NCBI RefSeq assembly: GCF_023256255.1
Contig: NZ_JAGDXD010000014.1
Location: 1 to 64,000, forward strand
Length of the DNA stretch: 64,000 nucleotides
Direction of reading: 5' to 3'
Origin: Caldivirga sp.
Lineage (GTDB): Archaea > Thermoproteota > Thermoprotei > Thermoproteales > Thermocladiaceae
A model generated the notes under the pieces. That model was given only the letters and a program-made list of their open reading frames with translations. It made no database searches and had not been told where the DNA came from. A program made the translations under genes and the position numbers. Shown here one piece after another: positions 1 to 8,077 of the stretch (its first letter is position 1; each line of letters starts with the position of its first letter).

Positions 1-575
1 ATCTTCTGCTTAGCCTCCTCCAAATCACCAATATCCTCCCAAGTAACACGAGGTAGGTTAGTTTCCTGAACTGGCTTATCCTGCATTGTAACCTCAGTCT
101 CAGTACCAACGTAGGCTGCTGGAGCTGGGATTACTTGAGTTATCATGAATTTTAATGCGCCTGTATAGTATGGTAATTCGAAGACTGCGCCGCGCCAGAC
201 TGGTTTACCTACTAAGTATGATTTCTTTAAGTAGTCTGGGTCTATTTTAATTTCCTCACCAACGGGTGCTACTGTAACCCTCTGGGCCGGCCTTAAGTTA
301 GCCTTCCTAACCCTGACTAAATCATCCAATGAAACATCAATATTCTGCCTAATGAAACCATCCATCCTTATTATATCCTTATCCTCATCATCACTATAAG
401 CCGGCCAAACCTGAGCATAAGCCACACGCTTATTACCACTTATCTCAACGTAATCACCAGGCTCAATACCTATCCTCCTCATTAGTCTCATAGGCACCCT
501 AACAATACCCCTACCAACATCACGGCTCCTAGCCTCTGCTACACGAAGTGTCAATGAATCTTCACTGTTAACCAT
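1..575 (-). CDS. Cdc48/VAT-type AAA+ ATPase, N-terminal fragment (cut by window edge)
   Basis: I translated the reverse strand from the ATG at 573-575. The frame stays open for 191 codons to the window edge, so only the N-terminus is present. It begins MVNSEDSLTLRVAEARSRDV and carries the double-psi beta-barrel pattern of the Cdc48 N-domain (GRGIVRVP..RRIGIEPGDYVEI), then the second N-subdomain. It ends at the linker with LPRVTWEDIGDLEEAKQKI, the usual lead-in to the first AAA domain. The family unfolds ubiquitin-like-tagged or damaged proteins for the proteasome. The Walker motifs lie outside the window. Third-codon usage shifts inside the fragment, from A/C-ending at about 130-250 to T/G-ending at 1-60. 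Confidence 0.9.
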   Translation of the reverse strand, partial: MVNSEDSLTLRVAEARSRDVGRGIVRVPMRLMRRIGIEPGDYVEISGNKRVAYAQVWPAYSDDEDKDIIRMDGFIRQNIDVSLDDLVRVRKANLRPAQRVTVAPVGEEIKIDPDYLKKSYLVGKPVWRGAVFELPYYTGALKFMITQVIPAPAAYVGTETEVTMQDKPVQETNLPRVTWEDIGDLEEAKQK

Positions 576-818
576 ACGTACCTATTTCCTGATAGGGTGT
601 ATAAAAACCTTAGTTAACTATGCCCCTACAGAATCATCTAAGGAGACGCATTGTAATACTATATAGCGAAATTACCTACTAACGACGATTGAGGTGATTT
701 TCCTCGTGAATCAACAATACGATAACCTCTCCACTTAAGGCAGAAAGCCATTAGGAGCCTGTAGGTAACTACCACTGGCAATACGTTGGACATCCACGTG
801 CCAATAACTTAGGGAAAC

Positions 819-1862
819 CTAGTATTCCCCAGTCCTAACCTCATAGTGAGTGGGTAGGTTGTATATTGGCTTACCTTCAGTGACCCAGTACGCAATCCAC
901 TTAATCATGTGCCTTAAAGTAACCCTTGGGTAGCCAAATAATTCAAAGGCCCTTGAGGCATTACTAAGTAGGGCAGTATCGGATTCATTACCGGTAAGTA
1001 TGGGTTCTTTACCAAGTAATTTACCGAATTCCTCAGCAATCCACCTAACTGGAACTGTTTCTGGTCCAGTGATGTTGAGTACTAATGGTGGGTTTTGAGC
1101 ATACTTAAGGGATCTAAGCACCATATTGTTTACGTCACCTTGCCAAATAACATTAACATAGCCCATTGATAAATCAATAGGTTCACCTTTAGCAACCTTC
1201 AATGCTATATCAAGTAAAACACCATACCTAAGTTCATTCGCGTAGTTTAGCCTGATTATAACAGCCTTATTGCCATTAATTTTAAAGAAATAGTTGAAGA
1301 TTCTCTCCCTTGCTAATGCTGCCCACGCATATTCACCAATCGGCCCAGTCTTAGTTGACTCACTAGCACCACCGGAATGCACTGGTACTAGGGGGTAAAC
1401 GTTACCTGTTGAGAATACTATGAACCTAGACTTAGGGAACCTCTTAGCCACTAGTGCAGGTACGTAGGTGTTAGTTATCCAGGTTAATTCAGGTTCGCTA
1501 CTTGTCCCAAACTTCCTACCGACCATGAATATTACATTCTCAGCGTCAGGTAACTTAGCAACATCATCTTCATTGGTTAAGTCAGCGCTTATAACATCAA
1601 TACCCATTTCCTTAAGCCTACTGGGTAATTCACCCCTACTGAACCTGGAAACTGCAATTACCCTCCTCTTAAGGCCACTAGCCCTAATAGTTTTAGCCGC
1701 CATTATGCTTAATGATGGGCCTATCTTACCACCAGCGCCAAGTATCATTATGTCACCGTCAACTTCACTTAGGTCACTTATGGTTTCAGGGTATGGTGTC
1801 GACAGTAAATCCTCAAGTTCATCAATAGTACTCACCCTATCAGGTAACTTCAAGTACTGCAC
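819..1862 (-). CDS. Extended SDR, NAD-dependent epimerase/dehydratase family, atypical active site
   Basis: The start is a GTG at 1860-1862 and the product is 347 aa. A Rossmann nucleotide-binding motif GAGGKIGPSL lies near residue 42, followed by the acidic end of the second strand and the family motif STGNVYP near residue 150. This fits sugar-nucleotide epimerases and dehydratases. The catalytic YxxxK is not intact. The tyrosine is in the expected place (EYAWAALARE), but the position four residues on is alanine instead of lysine. The substrate cannot be told. It probably shares a transcript with the upstream gene at 1901-2284, 38 nt away. It may be a catalytically altered SDR. Confidence 0.75.
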   Translation of the reverse strand: MQYLKLPDRVSTIDELEDLLSTPYPETISDLSEVDGDIMILGAGGKIGPSLSIMAAKTIRASGLKRRVIAVSRFSRGELPSRLKEMGIDVISADLTNEDDVAKLPDAENVIFMVGRKFGTSSEPELTWITNTYVPALVAKRFPKSRFIVFSTGNVYPLVPVHSGGASESTKTGPIGEYAWAALARERIFNYFFKINGNKAVIIRLNYANELRYGVLLDIALKVAKGEPIDLSMGYVNVIWQGDVNNMVLRSLKYAQNPPLVLNITGPETVPVRWIAEEFGKLLGKEPILTGNESDTALLSNASRAFELFGYPRVTLRHMIKWIAYWVTEGKPIYNLPTHYEVRTGEY

Positions 1863-1900
1863 GCCGTTAATGCGTTAATAGGCTTAATTAACTTAACCGG

Positions 1901-2284
1901 TTAATCAGCAGTGACTACATCAAACTGATAACCACCAATAATCATTAAGCCCCTTCTAATTAAATTAACCCTAATAGGGTTGAGGTGAACATTTATTTCA
2001 GGGTCAACATAATATATTAATGTACCTTTAATGCATTGCCCATTGTCTAGACTTAAAACTGGGGTTGATTCATTACCTTCACCAACCATTATCCCATTAT
2101 CAAATACAAGCCTGACACCCTTAACATACTTCTCAAGGCCAGTTTTAGTGAACGCACCCAGGTAAATCACCCTCACTTTAATCACTGAGCCACCTTGGTT
2201 GCAGAACCTAACTGCATCAATATACTTAGCTTCACCGCCCAAGTCCCTCGTTACATACACTATGAACCTCCTTAATACGCTCAT
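1901..2284 (-). CDS. Hypothetical protein, 127 aa
   Basis: I do not recognise this protein. The ATG start MSVLRRFIVYVTRDLGG leads into a soluble sequence rich in beta-strand-forming residues (Val, Ile, Gly, Tyr), with no clear membrane segment and only two cysteines. It sits directly upstream of the SDR gene on the same strand with a 38-nt gap, so the two may be co-transcribed. Codon use matches its neighbours, which supports a real gene. Confidence 0.6.
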   Translation of the reverse strand: MSVLRRFIVYVTRDLGGEAKYIDAVRFCNQGGSVIKVRVIYLGAFTKTGLEKYVKGVRLVFDNGIMVGEGNESTPVLSLDNGQCIKGTLIYYVDPEINVHLNPIRVNLIRRGLMIIGGYQFDVVTAD

Positions 2285-2522
2285 ACTGGGCCTAGTGACT
2301 GTAACTTAATTTAATTTTTAGTGAATTCATACTGTCGCCAGTTCATCATGCATCAGTAGTAAGTCTCAAATCACTGCATTAGTTCCCTAACCTAGTAACT
2401 TAAACATTACTCTCATTTAATCATTAAACCGAATCGCCAATACCCATAGTAAGGTGATAATTAAGTCGCCTAGCTTTTATCCCATTGAATTACCTGCATT
2501 ATGCAATTAAGTTTAAGGGTAA

Positions 2523-2530
2523 TGCTTTTA
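2523..2530 (+). promoter_or_regulatory. TATA-like box for the SLC13-type permease
   Basis: GCTTTTAA is centred about 27 nt before the ATG at 2554, the spacing expected for a leaderless archaeal transcript. It favours the second ATG over the one at 2548. Confidence 0.45.
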
Positions 2531-2553
2531 ACTAAATTCACGCACTAATGATT

Positions 2554-4251
2554 ATGCACATAACCTTTGGTTTAACATTTACGCAGTACTACGTTATCTC
2601 AATTCTCATATTATCCACAATACTTCTGCTACTTAGAGTCATTAGGCATGATATAGTGGGTTTATTAACCATTGTGCTCCTTACAATCGGTGGTGTAGTA
2701 CCAGTTGATGATGCATTATCGTTCTTTGGTTCCACCGCTATTATAGTATTGGCCAGTATAATGGTAATTAGTAAGGTTCTTGAAGAGTCTGGGTTCATAG
2801 ATAGGTTGGCTGATGATTCAACACGATACCTTAAGAACAGTATCATCCTTATTCTAGTAATACTTACCATAGTTTCATTCGCATCAGGTTTTATCAGTGA
2901 TGTTGCGTTAACGGCAATATTCATACCTTACATGTATGTGGTTTCCAGGAACCTGAAGAAGAGGATCTCGAAGTTCATGATTCCATTATCTTACGCTGCT
3001 ATAGTTGGTGGTAGGTACACTATCTTTGGAACCTCCACAAACCTCTTCATTGATCAATTATGGTTTGAGAAATTTAATGAGTACTTATCTGTTTTTCAAT
3101 TCATTAAAGTAGGGATTGCGATAATTGCAGTATCAATACCCACGCTCCTATTCATATACTTAATAATGCCCAGTAGGGAAAACATTGTAACTAGCATAGA
3201 GGACCTTAAGGTCGGTGGATACATAATAGAGGCTGAGGTTGACAACCAATGTGAATGGGTCGGTAAGACCCGCTCATATATTGAGAAAAATTATAACGTT
3301 AAGATTAGGGCAATCCTACCTAGAAGAATGGCCAGGAGACGTGTAATAACTGGTGGCATGACCCTAGTGCTTGAGGTGCCTGTTGAGAAGATACCATCAT
3401 TGACCTCAATAGGTGGATTAAAGATAACGCCAATCGAGGAGTCAAAGCAAGCTGGAGAGTTAACAGAGGTTTTAGTCCCAAATGGTTCAAGGTTAATCGG
3501 TTCCAATATATCAAGTGAATACGTCATGAGTAGATACGGTGTAAGCGTAATAGGTATTTCATCAAGTGGGAGGAGGATATACGGTAGGATAAGCCACATG
3601 ACTATTAAACCTGGTGATGCATTACTATTAATGGGTAATGAGGATTCAGTTTCAAGATTCATGAGCGACTATGGTTTATTACCACTTGGCGCAAAGGGTG
3701 CTAGAATATTTAATGTGAGGAAGGGTATGGCAGCCCTAGTGGCTTTGATTGCTGCGACAGTTCTCTCCTTAATAGGATTCAACACTGCTTTGTCATTCAT
3801 GTTAGCAACAGTGGCGTTAATAATCAGTGGCGCGGCTAATTATAGGAGGATATACCAGTACATAGAATGGCCTATACTAGTTTTCATGGTTGGATACTTA
3901 TCGTTAGGTTACGCTATTGAATCATCAGGCTTATCCTCACTAATATTTAATCTGATAAGAGGTAACCTAGTTGCATTATTCCTATTAACATCACTCTTGG
4001 CTAACTTCATTAATAATATGGCTGCCGCAGCAATAATGGGGCCTGTTGCATTAAGCTTTAGGAATCCACTTGAAGCCTTAACAATAGTTGCAATGGCATC
4101 ATCATCAACGTTCCTAACACCCTACAGTCACCCAGCCAACCTACTCGTGTACAATATTGGGAGTTACAAGGTTAAGGACTATTTAATAGCGGGCTCAATA
4201 ATGCTTGTAGTAGTGATGATAGTATCACTTATAATTATTAAAGCTGCATAA
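2554..4251 (+). CDS. SLC13-type (CitT/ArsB-like) ion permease with internal RCK_C domains
   Basis: About 565 aa. Hydrophobic helices occupy roughly residues 1-205 and 395-565. Between them, residues about 210-385, is a soluble stretch with two TrkA-C/RCK_C-like repeats (for example EVLVPNGSRLIGSNI and GDALLLMG). This order (membrane half, paired RCK_C, membrane half) is that of SLC13/DASS-related permeases for dicarboxylates, sulfate or similar anions. The closing repeat has the family's SSSTFLTPYSHPANLLVY segment. I chose the ATG at 2554 because a TATA-like GCTTTTAA at 2523-2530 lies about 27 nt upstream. An in-frame ATG at 2548 is the alternative. The substrate is unknown. Confidence 0.82.
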   Translation: MHITFGLTFTQYYVISILILSTILLLLRVIRHDIVGLLTIVLLTIGGVVPVDDALSFFGSTAIIVLASIMVISKVLEESGFIDRLADDSTRYLKNSIILILVILTIVSFASGFISDVALTAIFIPYMYVVSRNLKKRISKFMIPLSYAAIVGGRYTIFGTSTNLFIDQLWFEKFNEYLSVFQFIKVGIAIIAVSIPTLLFIYLIMPSRENIVTSIEDLKVGGYIIEAEVDNQCEWVGKTRSYIEKNYNVKIRAILPRRMARRRVITGGMTLVLEVPVEKIPSLTSIGGLKITPIEESKQAGELTEVLVPNGSRLIGSNISSEYVMSRYGVSVIGISSSGRRIYGRISHMTIKPGDALLLMGNEDSVSRFMSDYGLLPLGAKGARIFNVRKGMAALVALIAATVLSLIGFNTALSFMLATVALIISGAANYRRIYQYIEWPILVFMVGYLSLGYAIESSGLSSLIFNLIRGNLVALFLLTSLLANFINNMAAAAIMGPVALSFRNPLEALTIVAMASSSTFLTPYSHPANLLVYNIGSYKVKDYLIAGSIMLVVVMIVSLIIIKAA

Positions 4252-4344
4252 TAAGATCTACTTCCTCCAATTATGGTACAGTGGTAGTTTAGCGTAGGTA
4301 ATAACAAATAAGCAAGTGCGCTAAAGATTAAGTCCCAGCTGTGC

Positions 4345-4390
4345 TGACGGCTCCCCACCCTAAAGGAGTGGGGCTTCTTAGAATTGGGCA
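4345..4390 (-). mobile_element. IS200/IS605-like right-end hairpin remnant
   Basis: Read on the minus strand, AGAAGCCCCACTCCTTTAGG and the bases after it form an 8-bp stem (4353-4360 with 4366-4373) with a short loop. The pair at 4359/4367 is a G-U wobble only on the minus strand. This wording, AGAAGCCCCAC..TTTAGGGTGGGGAG, resembles the 3' ends of archaeal IS200/IS605 elements, where the end of the omega RNA lies. No tnpA or tnpB is nearby, so it would be an orphan end or small derivative. The alternative is a 3'-UTR hairpin of the MBL-fold gene that ends at 4395. The resemblance is from memory, not from a search. Confidence 0.4.
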
Positions 4391-4394
4391 TGTG

Positions 4395-5084
4395 CTATAA
4401 TGCAGGTAACTTAGTACTAATCCCTGTTTTAACATTGCAATACTTATTTGAATAATTGCTCTTCACATAGTTTCTTGCCTCATCACCAGAACAGTGGGCT
4501 GGACATATGTATCTTGAGTATTCTGCAACAACATCAAGTTGACGCCTTGATGGTTCATGGAATCCACCAATTACTAAGTATATGTTACCGAACATTTCAT
4601 GTACTTTCCTAACAATATTATCAATACCAGGGTGGGAACAGCCTACAATCACCACTGAACCATAGTTACTTAATTTAACTACTAGAGAATGCTCATTAAT
4701 ACCCATGCCCCTCATAGTACCTGTAGTCACTGCGTCCTTCAGTATCTCCCTAGGCGAATTAACAGTAACTGGGGTAAGACCCCACTTAGTCAGCACCTTA
4801 TCAGTCTCAGGTACATAAACAATGAGACCACTCCTAACCTTACCAATGTACTCAAAACCACCATAGTGATCCCGGTGGTAGTGGCTTAGGAATGCTGCAT
4901 CTACTTTGCTGAGATTAATACCTAAGACATTAATGTTATTTTCCATAATTCTTGACTCAGTATCGGCATCATACAGTAAGGTCCATTGATCAGTCTCAAC
5001 TAAAACACTCCATCCCCAATCATTCAGTAGTGGTGGATTAGGCTTATTATCGTTGATTACTGTAAGATTCACCCACTCAACCAT
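4395..5084 (-). CDS. MBL-fold metallo-hydrolase (DHPS-like subgroup)
   Basis: 229 aa from ATG 5082-5084. Metallo-beta-lactamase motifs are clear: SHYHRDHYGG (HxHxDH), GCSHPGIDN and, near the C-terminus, GGFHEPSRR and CPAHCSG. The GCSHPG plus CPAHCSG set marks the subgroup that includes the enzyme annotated as 7,8-dihydropterin-6-methyl-4-(ribofuranosyl)aminobenzene 5'-phosphate synthase. This organism need not make methanopterin, so the exact reaction is open. It is a cytoplasmic metal-dependent hydrolase with no signal peptide. The minus-strand hairpin at 4353-4373 lies just past its stop. Confidence 0.8.
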   Translation of the reverse strand: MVEWVNLTVINDNKPNPPLLNDWGWSVLVETDQWTLLYDADTESRIMENNINVLGINLSKVDAAFLSHYHRDHYGGFEYIGKVRSGLIVYVPETDKVLTKWGLTPVTVNSPREILKDAVTTGTMRGMGINEHSLVVKLSNYGSVVIVGCSHPGIDNIVRKVHEMFGNIYLVIGGFHEPSRRQLDVVAEYSRYICPAHCSGDEARNYVKSNYSNKYCNVKTGISTKLPAL

Positions 5085-5344
5085 ATGCTTATACTAAACT
5101 TCAGCATTAAAAATTAACGCAATCCAACACATGCCAATGAATAACGTAATGACCGTACTCTTACTTATTAAGGTCCTTAATACATCATCATGATTCTAAG
5201 TTAACTCAATGGTAGCCACGGTACTTATTACATTTAACTCAATAATGAGATTAATTACTTCCACTATGATGCGATCTAACTAATTTTTAGTTAATATGCT
5301 TAATGATTACTGTAAGATTCTTAGTATTAATACCTCTGGTAATG

Positions 5345-5354
5345 CTTTAATAAA
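5345..5354 (+). promoter_or_regulatory. TATA-like box for the GH127 gene
   Basis: CTTTAATAAA is centred about 25 nt before the in-frame ATG at 5374. It lies inside the longest possible reading frame, which begins at 5296, and argues that the shorter start is the real one. Confidence 0.45.
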
Positions 5355-5373
5355 TCCAGTTGCCTACACTACA

Positions 5374-7287
5374 ATGGGAATCTTCATTGTTGATACATCA
5401 AGTAGTCCACACGCTAGGTTAAGACCTGTTTCAATGAGTAATGTTAAGCTTACTGATAGTTTTTGGTCGCCTAGGTTGGATATCCTAATTAACGTAACAT
5501 TACCCACAATGTATTCTCTACTTGAGGAAACTGGAAGAATAGATAACTTCAGAAGAGTTTCGGGAAAGGTTAAGAACCCATTTAGGGGATTACTCTACAA
5601 TGATTCTGACGTTTACAAGTGGATTGAGGCTACTGCATGGGCCTTAGTTAGTAGGCATAGTGAACAGTTAACTAAGGTACTTAATGATGTGGTTAATATT
5701 ATTGCTGAAGCCCAATTGCCTGATGGGTACATTAACACCTACTTCTACGATAGGTTAGGGGAAAGGTATAGGTACCTTAGGCAATCACATGAATTATACT
5801 GTGCAGGCCACCTCATGCAGGCCGCCATCGCATGCAAGAGGAGTAATGCATGTCCAAGACTCTATAGTACAGCATTAAGGCTTGCCGATCACATAGCTGA
5901 TGTATTTAATGATAATGGAATAGTGGCTGTTGATGGACATCCTGAGATTGAAATAGCACTAGTCGAATTGTATAGGGAGAGTAGGGATATAAGATACCTT
6001 AATGAGGCAATTTTTCAATTAGAGAATAGGGGTAAGGGTGTTTTAAGAAGATTCAGAATGCCAGGTGCATGGGATGCAAGTGATGAGTACTTCATAGATC
6101 ATAAGCCAATTAAGGAATTGGAAAAGGTACCTATAGCTCATGCGGTAAGGTTCCTCTACCTTACATCAGGTGCCACTGACGTGTACATGGAAACTGGAGA
6201 TAGGGCTCTGTGGAGTGCACTTGAGAGACTATGGATTGACCTAACCAGTACCAGAATGTACGTCACCGGTGGTGTTGGATCAAGATATGAGGGCGAGTCT
6301 ATAGGTGAACCATATGAATTACCTAATGATAGGGCCTATTCGGAAACCTGCGCAGCAGTCGCTAATGTAATGTGGAATTACAGGATGCTGCTGGCTACTG
6401 GGGATGCTAAGTATGCGGATGTAATGGAGCTAACCCTCTATAATGCTGCATTGGCTGGAATATCCCTAGATGGTAAATCATACTTCTACGTTAACCCACT
6501 TGCAAGTAGGGGTGAACATAGGAGACAGCCTTGGTTTGAAACAGCATGTTGCCCACCAAATATTGCTAGGTTAATCGCATCATTACCTGGTTACCTATAC
6601 TCAATGTCTAGTGACGGCCTATGGATCCACTTGTACGTGGCATCAAGGGTTAATGTTAACCTTAATGGTAATGCCATAGAGCTTATAGTTGACACTGATT
6701 ATCCATGGAATGGGGAAATTAAGGTGATAGTTAACCCAAGTAAGGAGGATGAGTTTACACTATACATGAGAATACCTGGCTGGTGCCATGAAGGTAAATT
6801 ACTTATTAATGGTGAGGAGCAAGGTCTTGAACTGAGACCATCAACTTACGTGGGGGTTAGGAGGGTTTGGAGGACTGGGGATGAATTGACTTTAAGATTA
6901 CCCATGCGTATTGAATTTGCCGTTTCTCATCCGCATGTGTTAGCTAATACGTCTAGGGTTGCTATTAAGAGGGGTCCACTGGTTTATTGCCTTGAACAGA
7001 CCGATAATCCAAATGTTGATGTATGGGATATTGCCCTTAAGAGTACATGCCACCTTGAAGCTAGGTACGTTAGGGACTTACTTAATGGTGTAGTTGTGAT
7101 TGAGGGTGATGCCTATGAGGTGAGTAGTAGGCAGGCAGGGACATATATGTCACTTAACGATTTTAAACTCAGCTTAAGACCCATTAAGTTTAGGGCCATA
7201 CCATACTATGCATGGGCTAATAGGGAGCCGGGACCCATGACTGTTTGGATACCATTAATTGATTATTATAATGCAGTAAAGGGATAA
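5374..7287 (+). CDS. GH127 family glycosidase (beta-L-arabinofuranosidase type)
   Basis: 637 aa from ATG 5374. The frame is open from 5296, but the extra 26 residues look non-homologous and the TATA-like box favours 5374. GH127 (formerly DUF1680) landmarks run in order: VKLTDSFWSPR at the N-terminus, NDSDVYKWIEA, HPEIEIALVELY, TGGVGSRYEGE, ELPNDRAYSETCA and ACCPPNIARLI. The family's zinc-bound cysteine nucleophile corresponds to the first Cys of the CC pair, about C392 here. The other metal ligands match the Glu of GEPYELP and C326 of SETCA. The enzyme should release L-arabinofuranose from plant glycans or hydroxyproline-linked oligosaccharides. There is no signal peptide, so it is probably cytoplasmic and acts on imported oligosaccharides. 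Confidence 0.9.
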   Translation: MGIFIVDTSSSPHARLRPVSMSNVKLTDSFWSPRLDILINVTLPTMYSLLEETGRIDNFRRVSGKVKNPFRGLLYNDSDVYKWIEATAWALVSRHSEQLTKVLNDVVNIIAEAQLPDGYINTYFYDRLGERYRYLRQSHELYCAGHLMQAAIACKRSNACPRLYSTALRLADHIADVFNDNGIVAVDGHPEIEIALVELYRESRDIRYLNEAIFQLENRGKGVLRRFRMPGAWDASDEYFIDHKPIKELEKVPIAHAVRFLYLTSGATDVYMETGDRALWSALERLWIDLTSTRMYVTGGVGSRYEGESIGEPYELPNDRAYSETCAAVANVMWNYRMLLATGDAKYADVMELTLYNAALAGISLDGKSYFYVNPLASRGEHRRQPWFETACCPPNIARLIASLPGYLYSMSSDGLWIHLYVASRVNVNLNGNAIELIVDTDYPWNGEIKVIVNPSKEDEFTLYMRIPGWCHEGKLLINGEEQGLELRPSTYVGVRRVWRTGDELTLRLPMRIEFAVSHPHVLANTSRVAIKRGPLVYCLEQTDNPNVDVWDIALKSTCHLEARYVRDLLNGVVVIEGDAYEVSSRQAGTYMSLNDFKLSLRPIKFRAIPYYAWANREPGPMTVWIPLIDYYNAVKG

Positions 7288-7384
7288 GCCTTGACCCTGG
7301 TGGTGTGAGTCCATAGGGCTTCCTTATGGCAATTGGGGGCCTTGTTTTTAGAGTGAGGAAGGTCAGTGGAATTATTGAGTATAG

Positions 7385-7392
7385 TTTTAAAG
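7385..7392 (+). promoter_or_regulatory. TATA-like box for L10e
   Basis: TTTTAAAG is centred about 28 nt before ATG 7416. It sets the start of the ribosomal protein and excludes the upstream in-frame ATG at 7326. Confidence 0.55.
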
Positions 7393-7415
7393 GGGTACTG
7401 GGGCAGTGGTTACTT

Positions 7416-7943
7416 ATGCCATTAAGGCCCGCTAAATGCTATAAGAGGATTAAGAGACCGTACACTAGGTTGGAGTATATTCACGGTGCTCCCTACGTTC
7501 AGATACCTAGGTTTGAAATGGGGGCTACTAAGGCTAAGGATAGGGAGAGGTTCAGTTCAGTTGCCATACTTAGGGTTCTTGAAAGTGGGCAAATTAGGGT
7601 TAATGCCCTTGAGGCTGCTAGGCAAATGGCCTATAAGTACTTGTCCAAGGTTCTAACTGATCAGAACTTCTACCTAAAGATAGTTAAGTATCCTCATCAC
7701 GTTATTAGGGAGAATAAAATGTTGGCCATGGCTGGGGCTGACCGTTTACAGGAGGGTATGAGGCTTGCCTTCGGTGTGCCTACTGGTAGGGCGATTCAGA
7801 TTGAGCCAGGGGAAGTATTAATGATTGTTGAGGTGGAGGATAGGAATATTGCACATGCTAAGGAGGCTTTAAACAGAGCTAGGGCTAAGTTACCGTTACC
7901 GTGTAGAATTGAGCTGACTAGGAAGTCAGTAATCAAAGGCTAA
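7416..7943 (+). CDS. rpl10e: 50S ribosomal protein L10e (uL16 family)
   Basis: 175 aa starting MPLRPAKCYKRIKRPYTR, the conserved N-terminus of archaeal and eukaryotic L10e. The frame is open from 7326, but the first 30 residues are not part of the family and a TATA-like box sits at 7385-7392. Conserved internal blocks are EYIHGAPYVQIPRFEMG, PHHVIRENKMLAMAGADRLQEGMRLAFG and GRAIQIEPGEVLM. The protein binds 23S rRNA near the tRNA-accommodation corridor of the large subunit. Length matches archaeal homologues. It is followed by the convergent surface-protein gene. Confidence 0.96.
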   Translation: MPLRPAKCYKRIKRPYTRLEYIHGAPYVQIPRFEMGATKAKDRERFSSVAILRVLESGQIRVNALEAARQMAYKYLSKVLTDQNFYLKIVKYPHHVIRENKMLAMAGADRLQEGMRLAFGVPTGRAIQIEPGEVLMIVEVEDRNIAHAKEALNRARAKLPLPCRIELTRKSVIKG

Positions 7944-7999
7944 TTCACCAGTCATAATCGAGCTGCTTCATCATCAACCTTAGACTGCGCATAAGGCTT

Positions 8000-8031
8000 A
8001 AAAAAGATATCCCCACCCATTGGGTGAGGAT
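8000..8031 (-). terminator. Hairpin with U-run, minus-strand terminator candidate
   Basis: On the minus strand ATCCTCACCC-AAT-GGGTGGGGAT (8009-8031) gives a 10-bp stem with one G-U pair and a 3-nt loop, followed by TTTTTT (8000-8005 read in reverse). It lies 47 nt past the stop of the surface-protein gene. The wobble pair forms only on the minus strand, which supports this orientation. Confidence 0.5.
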
Positions 8032-8077
8032 TTAGATAATTGTGTGTTTAATTTTAAGTTGGATTTATTTTACTCAC

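Noticed and set aside
1468-1878. Plus-strand reading frame of 136 aa antisense to the SDR gene
   Set aside because: It is the mirror of a well-supported gene, low in charge, Ser/Leu-rich and without family features or a promoter.
7944-7985. Box C-like TGATGATGA on the minus strand near 7968
   Set aside because: No CTGA box D at a suitable distance (only ACTGG), so a box C/D RNA is not supported.
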